Assembly: GCA_039881145.1 (NCBI GenBank) | Contig: JAYKKI010000139.1 | Span: 1,550,001-1,614,000 of the forward strand | Direction: 5' to 3' | DNA: 64,000 nt | Source: Druceiella hillmani | Lineage: Eukaryota; Arthropoda; Insecta; Lepidoptera; Hepialidae | Shown here: positions 13,011 to 24,757 of the stretch, piece by piece | Position numbering within the stretch: the first letter of the stretch is position 1 | How the letters are laid out: each line of letters starts with the position of its first letter | Notes under the pieces: generated by a model | What the model saw: the letters and a program-made list of their open reading frames with translations, nothing else | Databases searched by the model: none | Told to the model about the DNA's origin: nothing | Program-made: the position numbers and the translations under genes

Positions 13011-15284
13011 TTTTTCGTTTAATATAAGTAAAAAAATTTGTAATTTTATGAAATGAAGTATTATGATTTTGATATTGTCTACTTTAGGTTACATATTTTA
13101 TTAATATTTATTTTTTTTCCTTCTTTACTGTAATATACGTATATATTTTTTCCTGTTAAATGATTCGTTAAGCGACAAAGTATCCCTCAGTAATATTAAA
13201 GCGATAAATCCTACGCCTCAAAAATGTAAAAATTGTATTTATATTTTTCTTGATGTCAAATATATATAATAATAACGTAAATGTCAGAGTGAAACGATAT
13301 ATAGACCGCACGCATGCTGTAGAAACATTGTTGTCGTCGTTACGTTTTTGTTCTATGCGACGGTTCAAATTCGAATCCTTGGGTAATATATGGCGAGTGA
13401 TTATTTAAGATATTCTTTTGAGTTTAATTGTTACCATCAAATAAGTTACTCGATAAATTTATTTCAAACTATTGTGGTTTTTAAAGCATCTTTTTACAGT
13501 AAAAAGTAAATAGCATTAGAGTAAAAAATATTTGTTTTAAATAGAAATAACTATTTTTAATGGAAACGCTATTTTTTAATAAATCATAAATACATCCAAA
13601 CTTTTTAAATTATTATCTTGTATCTAGCCATATTTTTGAATAAGAGAAGGATGTAATAACATGAAATCATACCTTTGTATTTTAATTCACTTCACTATTT
13701 GTTACATATATTTCATTTTAGCGATGAGATTGATAAAGTATTTGCATTTAAACTATATATTCCTGACGAATTAAACGTTTCTAATAAATTTTGAAAGTCT
13801 TCATTATTGGGCATGTTAATAAAATATAAGGACAACTTTATATAATTTTTCATTTTCCTAATTTTCTCCCTTAAAACATTCAATGAATTTTTTTATACAA
13901 ACAAATATCTTTTAATATAAAAAATAACTTAAATGAAAATATGCTCATTAATAAATTAAAAAGGAAATATTTTCTATTTTTGTTTGTTTTCTTCCTTTCA
14001 GTCATAAACAGCCTTTCAGTGAAACTTAGCATATAAATGAGACCCATACTATATTAAAAATTGAGTTAAATATAATATGCTATTATTTATTTGCAATTTA
14101 CACTATCATTTAGAGGAGCAGCGTAATGAACATAAACGATAAAACGTATCCTTGCACGAAAAACCCAATTCACGATCGAAATTATAGGAAAATTTCTCGA
14201 TAATATCCATTAACGAGCAACAAGATTAATTAGGTAATTAGACAAACAAAAGTATTATTGCTGAATGTAATCAAATTTCACTATAGGCAGGTATCAAAAG
14301 TTCTTGTCACTGCATTTACTTATCATTTATAGTTTAGTTGCTATGAAGCTAATCATTTATCTTTACATATATTTACGTGGTACCTGTTCGTTTGGACAGG
14401 GCGAGGACTTCTGGAATAGTAGAGCTTTTGAGTATGTATATCAGGTGAAGAGAGAGAAGAAAGGATCTACATAGTGTAACAAGTGGCGCCAGCACTGGTA
14501 TGAGACACTATACATTTTCTTAATACCAAGCGGACGAAGCTTCGGGCATCTTACGTTTGTGAGTTTAAGTGGTAAATTTTCCATTTCAATATATACGTGT
14601 AACGGTTTTTCGCTCAGACTGAATAACTACAACGTCAACACATCTTTCGTGTTACTCACCACTTACTTGACATTTTGGGTGCTATATACTTGTGTTCTGT
14701 CCTTTATTTTTTTGCTGCGGTATTATGTGAAATGCACTTATAACCGTGAAGGAAAATCATGGTCAATAATCTGCTTAGTGTCTGAAAAAATTTATTGTCA
14801 TTTAAGTGTCATTAAAATTTAGAAACAAAACCTTTATTATTTATTTCACTTTTTATAATATATTTAAAATTAACGCACAATATAAAGCGGTTGTGCCTCT
14901 TATCCGTGGTTGCGAGCTTAATAAACTGACAATCAGTTTATTAATTGCACCATTAATATTTATTTTGTGCGGTGCACGATTTTAAGTGTCTAGTATTTTA
15001 TTTTTAATACTACAATTCATTGTACTACTGAGCTACTGCACTCTGATATAGGTTCATGAAATTTAGAACGTGGATTTTCTTGTCGAGCTAGTGGTTTAGA
15101 AATAAAGTTCTACTGAGCAATATTTGAATAACTAATTTTACATGACGGTCTAATAAGTTAATTTAAATAGCTCAATCGTAAAGTAAAAATCAGTTAAGCA
15201 CGAGCAGAACTCACACTACGAGAGTTCTGCACACATTTAAGAAATTAAATGTTTTTTTATATTTATTCTGTATGATGTATTTCT
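13011..15284. other. No recognised gene; GC-richer patch near 14.37-14.63 kb
   Basis: Most of this interval is featureless AT-rich DNA. The patch at about 14,370-14,630 is richer in GC and contains AGTGGCGCC at 14,484, superficially like a retrotransposon primer-binding site, but no LTR pair or gag/pol sequence is visible. A small hairpin (TTAATAAACTGA, 3-nt loop) lies at 14,918-14,944. A 9-bp-arm hairpin is at about 15,206-15,231. Confidence 0.4.
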
Positions 15285-15288
15285 ACAC

Positions 15289-15371
<83 letters not shown>

Positions 15372-15372
15372 C
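15285..15372. repeat. (AT)n microsatellite
   Basis: About 80 bases of nearly pure AT dinucleotides flanked by ACACAT and GTATATATACAC edges. Confidence 0.97.
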
Positions 15373-17424
15373 TTATCGCCTATTATAACTATCACAAGTG
15401 CATATTTTAAAAAATGTGTAGTTCCACATACTTTTGAGAAGTGTAGAAATTGTTTATTATTGAACCATTATAAAGGTTTCTAAAAACCCTGATTTATTTT
15501 TAATTTTATGTAAAAATTGCCCTCCTGCTTCCAAAAAAATGTTCATTAAAATTATTTTTAGTATTGACCCTTTAGCATTTTCACATTGAGCGATTTCTGG
15601 GAGAAATTGTTGTGATAGGCGTGCGAGACCGTATGTGGATTTAATTTTTTTTCTTTTTATAGGTACTATATCTTAAAAATGTTTGCCCACTGCGGACACT
15701 GGTACACGTACTTGTAACTGCTGTAAGCCTAAGCGATCGACATTGCCTTGCAAAGTTGCTTTCCTTCTGAAGTAGTTTGCAAACTTGCAATTTCTAATTT
15801 TATGCCATTTTCATAAGTGTTTTATTGAAAATAAGAACACGGAAATAAACAGTTAAAACACAAAAATAACTTGAAAATATTGGTGGTACATTTGGTATAA
15901 GAATTTGGAAATACTTATACCATTCATAAGGTTAGTAAAACGAAGTTACTAATTAATGCCCACAAAGTGAGTAAAACAATAAAACAACTAGCAACAACGC
16001 GTTTTATCAAGAACACGTTAAAAGATAATCTTTTAAAGTAATAAAATAACCTAAGGTTATTTTATCCATCGTGAGGCGCTACAACAAAACAAGACCAGAT
16101 ATTCTGGAGTACTGCCTAATAGTTCTTACTTTTCTTTTACTGGTAAAAAGACGCGGATTTATATCACAAAACACATGTTTTCCGAAACAATTCAAATATG
16201 CAGGGGTAAAATTTGATGGAACAAATAAAGTTTACAATAAAGTTCTATTCAAATCAAAAACGTAGATTGTCTAAGATGTTTGTGATCTTAAAAATGTAAA
16301 AATGTATCTGTTCGCTTATTTCTGTTTCGTCAATGATTTTTGTTACTTATTATGAGATTTACTTAATTAACTATTACATAATGATAATTATTTATTATAA
16401 GAATGTGAACAGAATTTGAATAAGCTGAAAAACCTACACCTAAATGTCTTCAACAGCGATCATGATATAGTTTTCTTATTTGAAATTAATTTTAATGAAA
16501 GCATATTTAGCAATGAATTAAAAGACTTATATTAATAGCCTTTCTTAGGGATTGATACTCAATGAGCATTAATGAGGATGAAGACGTAGGATATGCGATT
16601 GCCGTAAAGAAACATTTCTCGGTCAACCTGTTTATGGGAGTGAAGTTGAAGATATTTAGCTTAGCAGTAACGTTTCCGATAATAGAACTTTTATAACTTA
16701 TCTATGTTATTTACAATTTGACTTAGGTTTAGTAAAGCTGAAATATTTTGATTTTAACTGTCAAAACACAATCATGATTTTGCTTCTATCGGTGATTTTA
16801 ATACCTCCATTATATATTAAACTTTACGTTCTAATTCTCTTTGTTTACTAACTTTTTCAGTACATGATCCTAAATATGAATTGGTGTCAGAAACCTCTGC
16901 TTAACCTAATGCAGTCCAAAAATCTATAAAACATGTAAATAAAGATTTCTATTGCTTCTTTAAGTCATACAGATGAATATCATACCCCACAACTTACACA
17001 TATTCAGTTTTCAGAACGGTCACCTAATTTCATCAAATCTAACATTTTAAAGAGACACAATTTGTATTTGTAATTTCGATATCGTTCGTAGTTAACTAAG
17101 TTCGGTTTATTGGAAACGACTTTTGAAAGATCGTGAAATAACTTTTCCTCTTGGTTTAGTTCTGCCTTGATATGATCATTAAAGGAAACACACACACACA
17201 CACTATGCCTTAAATCTTATTCTGCATTGCCACTACTTGAGGTATATTTAATTTAGTAGGGAATCTATTGAAATAAAAATAAATAATATTAAGTTTTCAC
17301 GGCAACAATGAGGCTGAGCTCAATGGGATCCACCCAATTTTTATAAAAAACTATTGTAAGAGTTTGGGTTTCCCACTATATGTATATATGGTTCAATAAA
17401 TTTATTTAATTAGGTACATTCTCT
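15373..17424. other. No recognised gene; paired small hairpins at 16,018-16,065
   Basis: AT-rich interval. Two adjacent short hairpins occur: TTAAAAGAT/ATCTTTTAA (16,018-16,036) and ATAAAATAACC/GGTTATTTTAT (16,041-16,065). The open frame at 16,071-16,265 (+) follows but shows no family motif. Confidence 0.4.
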
Positions 17425-18655
17425 ACCCACTGGAAAATTGCTCACATTATTTCTATCCACATATCAGGAGGCAATGATCTATCAGTATCCCAACTTCTTT
17501 CGTTAAATTATCGCAATCCATTTTACACAATACCTTTAATTCCCATTTTCAAACGTTTCTCTCGACAAGTCAAATTAGTTTATTTACAATAAGTAATTTA
17601 TGAGAATATAGATACTACCTTTGTGGCTTTTGTCAAAAGAACGCAGGTTAACTCCATTTATAGAGACCTATCAAAAGTATTTGATAAGGTTAATCATTCA
17701 ACACTCTACAAGAAACTTGAAGATTATGGCATACACGGGAATTTACTGAAGTAATTCTTAAACCCGTAAGACTCACCTCCGGGATAGCACAAGGCTAGCA
17801 TTTGGGTCTCCTTCTTTTTGATATATATTAGCGATCTGATACAACTACTTACATGTCTTTGTTTACTCTATGCAGATAATCTTCAGATCTTAAAATCACT
17901 ATCAATGACGTTAAAGACTTTCTAAACTTACAACAAAAACCTATTGCAAATAGCTGAGTGGTACGCCCCTAATAGTGTTTCTGAATATCGACAAGTACTT
18001 TATTATCTCCTTCACTATTGTAAAAATAAAACTCTATTCAGATACTTATTGTGAGATTAATACAGTTCACATGCGTTAATATGGCGGTTCAAAATTGAAA
18101 CCTATACCTGTGGTTTTGGAGATTTCTTTGATTACAAACTGACGTTCCGTTCTCGCTATGATCATGCCGTTCATAAATAAGTGAAGACAACTTCCAGGAT
18201 TCATCTTTGGTTCCAGTATGGTATTTAAAATCCCATCACACTTTTGTACATTTATGTTGTCCACTAATTAGAACTGTCTTCGAAGGTGGGTCACTTTTTG
18301 TCTCCGTGCTATAAATTACACATTAAACAATTGCGAAAAATGCTCTCGAATGTTCTTTGCAACAGAGATCATCTTGTTCGAGAATATAAATCCTATGAAA
18401 TCCAACTACAGAGAATCAATTTCTCATCACGAGCTATACGGAAAAAAGGCACCGATATTTATATAAAATCATATTTTCGCATTTCGGCTGTCCCTTTCTC
18501 CTCTCTCTGTTTGCAATATCCGATTCAGGTAATCCTTCACCAAAATTATTTGTACTCGAAATTTATAACAACAACACCTCTTTTTATAATCCTGTAATTC
18601 AAATATGTCGATTGCTTAATTCTTCTTTTTTCTGTTTTACCTCAATTATAGAACA
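17425..18655 (+). pseudogene. Jockey/CR1-like LINE reverse transcriptase, broken
   Basis: Degenerate plus-strand remains of a non-LTR retrotransposon reverse transcriptase, recoverable only by hopping frames. In order I read HWKIAHIISIHISGGNDLS (about 17,429), the RT motif equivalent of 'W-K-x-A-x-I-x-P-I-x-K-x-G'; SKVFDKVNHSTLYKKLEDYG (17,671), the 'AFD-x-V-x-H-x-x-L-x-x-K-L' motif; SGIAQG followed by LLLFDIY; LYADNLQI (about 17,866), where the catalytic YADD has become YADN; and VFLNIDKYFIISF (about 17,975). After these come a YKLTFRSRYDHAVHK block (about 18,135), CPLIRTVFEGG, and finally FYNPVIQICRLLN (about 18,580), matching the usual C-terminal 'YNSPIxRxCRL' end. Multiple stops and frameshifts make it inactive. 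The endonuclease domain and ORF1 are not visible upstream. Confidence 0.85.
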
Positions 18656-18996
18656 GCATAAGCTCTTGAAAAAAGAGCTCGATATATATGAGGAAACATT
18701 ATTAGGACAACATGAAGAAATAATAGTTAATTTTAAATTAAAAAATTGTTTTTTTATTTTCACAATTCACTCTAAAACAAACAAGTATATCAATATAAAG
18801 TTTATACATTTTTTATTATTGTGACAATAAATCAGAATATTACTTAAACAAGAGTCATTTATTTTACTTATCTTTAAAATTGTCTTCGATAAATATTGTC
18901 CTTAACTCTAACTTAATTTAAAAATTATCTTCAACTATTAATGCTGTCGCTCTAAATAAAATGTACTTATTAATTATTACTTCTCCTCGAATGTTT
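18656..18996. other. Flank of LINE relic, no feature
   Basis: AT-rich sequence following the LINE 3' end. It contains a small AGCTC/GAGCT hairpin near 18,660-18,680, and no poly(A) tail is preserved. Confidence 0.4.
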
Positions 18997-19060
18997 CACC
19001 AAAATCTATTACATGAATTGATTTACATATGTAAATCAATTCATGTAATCGATTTTGGTG
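18997..19060. repeat. 64-bp near-perfect palindrome
   Basis: A spacer-less inverted repeat centred between 19,028 and 19,029 at ACAT|ATGT. Each arm is 32 bases and only one pair mismatches (19,007 T against 19,050 C). It starts CACCAAAATC and ends GATTTTGGTG. A separate 14-bp palindrome CGGCTATATAGCCG follows at 19,062-19,075. It is not a simple repeat. It may be a snap-back duplication or a small fold-back element. Confidence 0.95.
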
Positions 19061-19075
19061 GCGGCTATATAGCCG

Positions 19076-20043
19076 TTTTCTCAAAAATTAATATCTACAC
19101 TATCGAATTTTCATTCTTTTTAGGTTATACAAACTTGGGCCGAGGTCGAAATATTGTTTGACAGATTAAGTTGTAGCGAGTTTTGCATATACTCAGTCTA
19201 TTGCCAGTCAGTTGTTATCTATGCCAGTTTATACAAGGAACAATTTTACATTCCAAGTTTATTAATAATTTTGTAAGATTTTTCCTGTGTGTGGAGAGTA
19301 TAGCGTATACATTCCGTTCTGATTATTTTATTTACCTATATACTTACTTCATATTTTATGATAAATTTCTGATTTTGTTATATTTTACGCAACAAAAAAG
19401 TAATTTAGCATTCTTTCCCTTCATTAAAACGATAAATAAATCAATTGTTATTTGATGGTATAGTCCACTATCAGCATAATTAATACTATATTTTAATACT
19501 AACCCAGCCCGGCGTCATCCGGATACATTTTAATATAGTCATAGATAATGATTGAAATATTTCTTTGTGTATAACATTAAATACCTCTCATCCATGTACC
19601 AGAACGAATAAATTATATTAAAATGTTACAAGTGAAACTGTGAACGACACTGAGGTCTAAATCAGCAATTTTTAATTTTCGGCCTTATACTTTTTTGACG
19701 GTAATGCATAGTTTTACGGAATACTGAAACCAGTTTAATTGGAACGGTTAGTCGATGAAATCGTTCTTTTGAACATCTTAGATAACTGCACAAGTTTTTT
19801 ATGCTTATTCTAATTAATGATATATGTTTATATAGGCTATCTAAATTATTTATCGAAATGGTTTCATTTGAATGAAATATTTTGTAGTTTAAAGACATTT
19901 TACAACTAACAATAGTGTGAGTTAATCTAAATAGATAAACATATATTATCGCGGAATTTTCTGTAAAATTATTTGAAATGAAGTATCTTGCCATACTTAT
20001 TTTGATTATATTTTATATATATTTTTACTGATAATATTACGAA
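19076..20043. other. No recognised gene
   Basis: AT-rich. The open frames at 19,183-19,455 (+) and 19,662-19,994 (-) have compositions typical of chance frames and no motif I recognise. Confidence 0.4.
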
Positions 20044-20690
20044 ACTAGGAAATACGCCGCAGAATTTAACTTAGATGCTGATTGGCTTAGATTCCTTGGC
20101 CTACTTTGGATTATTGGCTCTTGATATGAACCTGATCAACTCACTGTCATATTGAAATCACAGATAATGGTAAGATCAGTAAATATCGATAATGTTAGCT
20201 TCGAAGTTGTTAATTATGGTATATATATGGGAAAAATCATTCATCTTGGTGGAAATAACTTCAACGATGAATCCAAAAGAAGATTTCGTTTGCGTTGACA
20301 GCGTTTGAGCAATTGCTTTAGATCTTCACGTAAGAGATTTCAAAACGCTAAAATAACAAGAATATAGTTGGGTTTATTTTACTCTATGATACTGAAATGT
20401 TGATACTTGTAGGTTGCTTCAACCATAAATTTAAAGGCCTTGAGCAACTGATGAAAGAAGTTAGGGTCGGAGTAACTCCGTTATAAAGAAGTCCAAACCG
20501 GAACTAAAGTAGTCGGCATAGCGCTTAACAGTAGCAAATTGAACCAGCAGGTCATATTTACCAAAGAACAAATTCTGGCGTGTAGATCACGAACCCTGAA
20601 AGCCAGTATGGGACGCCCCTCATCTAAATGAACTGATGACATAAAAATCACATAGAGATAGAGAGAAAACGCGGGGAACTTTGCCTTCCA
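20044..20690 (+). pseudogene. RTE-like LINE, C-terminal reverse transcriptase relic
   Basis: Plus-strand remains of the C-terminal half of a non-LTR reverse transcriptase of the RTE-like type. Readable pieces are LALDMNLINS (near 20,120), matching the 'vGLkMNl-x-KT' segment; DNVSFEVVNYGIYMGKIIHL (20,188 onward), matching 'I-x-v-V-x-x-Y-x-YLG-x-x-I'; NDESKRRFRLR, matching the 'E-I-x-R-R-I-x-LAW' segment; and VGIALNSSKLN, then ACRSRTLKASMGRPSSK and TDDIK (about 20,595-20,645), the terminal 'GRP-x-x-R-W-x-DDI-x-K' signature. There are several stops (for example between SSK and TDD) and at least two frameshifts. The order and spacing of the blocks match the family, which makes a chance resemblance unlikely. 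It is inactive. Confidence 0.8.
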
Positions 20691-21297
20691 AATATTTAAT
20701 GATAGATAATAATTTAATTAGTACTCTAAACCTAATCATTAAAGAGCAGTATTTTATGTTATCTTTATTTATCTATAATTAAGTTTCAATTTACGTCATA
20801 ATGTCTGATTAAGAGTTGTGCTGCTTCATTTTGTAGAAATATATATATCAAATTATCTTTCTGCGCCATGAATAAGTCATTTAATTACACGACTGTTACT
20901 AAGCAAATTTTATTTCCATAGGCAAGAAAAACATTTAAATTTTAGTAACATTTGTTTTTATGTAAGTTAAATATTCTAGAATGGAAAAGTAAGGTAACAA
21001 TATATATAAATTATTATTTTAAGAAAACCAATTTTTTTTCATTTGTTCATGAATTAGGACGATGTCTTTATAGCTATAATATCTTATTTCCACAAATGTC
21101 GTCCTTTCTGATCTGTAATATAAACATTTTATAAATTACTAAATATTTTTTATGCACTACATATTACTACATATTTTTTTCAATCAACGTCCCATTCTTC
21201 AGTACATTTATTCAATATTTTAATATATGTAAAATTTTATACCCCTCCTTGGAGCCACTTTTTTTGTTTTGGTCTTCATTAAATGTATATGTAGCTT
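20691..21297. other. No recognised gene
   Basis: AT-rich flank between the LINE relic and the fold-back element; nothing supported. Confidence 0.4.
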
Positions 21298-21521
21298 CTC
21301 AATTAAATGAGACTAGGTAATGTAGTATTATTTCTACTTTCTTTAAATTCTCTACCATGACCCAGGTTTCGTTGTATTACACCATCTTAAGTTGGGTTAT
21401 TAGCAAAGATCTTTGCTAATTGCCCACCTGAAGATGTTGTCATACAACGAAACCTAGTTCGTGGTAAAGAATTTAAATGAAGTAGAAATAGTATTACATC
21501 ACGTAGTTTCATTTAATTGTG
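21298..21521. mobile_element. Fold-back (MITE-like) element, member 1
   Basis: A 224-bp element that is one long imperfect hairpin. Arms run from the 21,298 side (CAATTAAATGAGACTA) to the 21,521 side (TAGTTTCATTTAATTGTG), meeting at a perfect 22-bp palindrome ATTAGCAAAGATCTTTGC... at 21,399-21,420. Each arm carries a version of GGTTTCGTTGTAT and TTTAAATTC. A second member lies at 27,206-27,460. No transposase is encoded and no clear target-site duplication is visible. The right arm contains CCTGAAGATG-GTTGT/ACAAC-GAAACC, discussed in the findings. Confidence 0.85.
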
Positions 21522-23327
<1,806 letters not shown>

Positions 23328-24619
23328 CGTATCGATAAAATAAATAAACAATAATAACGACGCGATAAGAAATATTTTGTACTAACATGCAACAGTGTCC
23401 GACTTTTTAAAACATTTTCCAGAATATATTAAAGATTATCGGTTCCTTTATCATTCCATTATCCATAAAACAAGAATCCAGTATAATTTTCTTTCAGTTA
23501 ATGTCATACAATTTTTCTCTGCATTAAAATAGGTAATATAATTTTGGTATTTCCTGTTCTGTTAATTGTTTCAAATGTCCTAACGATCACCGAACAGAAC
23601 CCTAACGCCGCGACCTTTTTCCGTAGCATTTTCTGAATTACTGATACTGATAGTTGCATTGTATTCAATGTTACCGATAAATGGTGACATGTTTTGGACC
23701 GTTCCATAGAAGAACGTTTTATAATATTCAATAAATTTCCATTTTTTTTATTCCCTATAACTTGGTATTTGTTTCATAACATGTAACTTAATTTTGCTAT
23801 AGTGCAGTAATTACCAATAAACGTAAAAAAAATATAAGATTTTATACACGAATAGCAAGTTTAAAGCAAACGGAAAATTATATATTTTCTGTTATGAACT
23901 AATTTTTAACTAAATTTCGCATTACACGACTACTCTTTCGTCGTTAAATATAAAAGAATATAAGAGTATATTAAAAGATTAAACATTCTTATTGCTCAAC
24001 AAAATTAATAAATATTTGTTATGCAATATGTGGGAAAAGCTTATAACAAAAAGATAAAACATTTACTGAAAGTGTTATGTATACATTAAAACAAATATAG
24101 GTAATTTTATGAAATTAAAGCTGCGACTCTGTGCAATTGTCTTGTTCAAAATAAACGTGATAAAAATTATAAAACTGTGGACTTGAAAATACTTTCATAT
24201 TTTTAGCCTCAAATTTCTATAATCTTACATTACTCATTTTTCTGTCGCAAGAAGCACTCATGTATATATATTATACTATACACATTTATTTTATTATTTA
24301 ATATTTACAAAAATTATATAAATATCCTTAAAATACCGAGCTTTTTGTAACATCAAAATACCGAGTTTTTTGTAAAACCTAAATTAATCATTTTACTTTT
24401 CCTATTTCCCTCTAGCTAGAGAACGGGGTTCCCGTTATCATGAATTTTGATTCAGTAGCTTTGAAAAAATACCTTTAGATTATGCTTAGAAAAAGTATAT
24501 AGCAAGGCGTGTCCTACGTCCAAAAAATATTTATTTAATGTACTGCCTCCTTTAAAATTACCTTCTAAATACTTTAAAGTCTCAATCATTGTAATATATG
24601 CGGATTAATATGATCCCTT
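23328..24619. other. No recognised gene; 27-bp tandem duplication near 24,332
   Basis: AT-rich. At about 24,329-24,380 the unit AAAATACCGAG(C/T)TTTTTGTAA is tandemly repeated. The last part may be the degenerate 5' part of the GGAACCC repeat that follows. Confidence 0.4.
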
Positions 24620-24757
24620 ACTATGCCAAATTTCATATTTCCACATCAAACCGCTTCTCGAAAAATCGACTGTGATAGACAAATAGACAGACTGACAGAT
24701 ACTTCAATGATTTATACGACTTCTGTTTTACCTTCTGTGGTATGGAACCCTAAAAAT
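24620..24757 (+). repeat. Insect GGAACCCTAA-ended repeat, copy 1
   Basis: It reads TGCCAAATTTCATATTTCC, then TCAAACCGCTTCTCG, a (CAGA)-like run (AGACAAATAGACAGACTGAC), a GATTTATACGAC stretch, TTCTGTTTTACCTTCTG, and ends TGGTATGGAACCCTAAAAA. This is the layout of a high-copy insect interspersed repeat whose usual end is a 'TTCCGTTTTT...GAGGTACGGAACCCTAA' stem preceded by GACAGACAGAC. Further copies are at 36,675 (+) and 30,578 (-). Confidence 0.75.

Noticed and set aside
14370..14630. Possible LTR retrotransposon with primer-binding site AGTGGCGCC
   Set aside because: No paired LTRs, polypurine tract or gag/pol sequence could be found nearby. A 9-base match is not enough.
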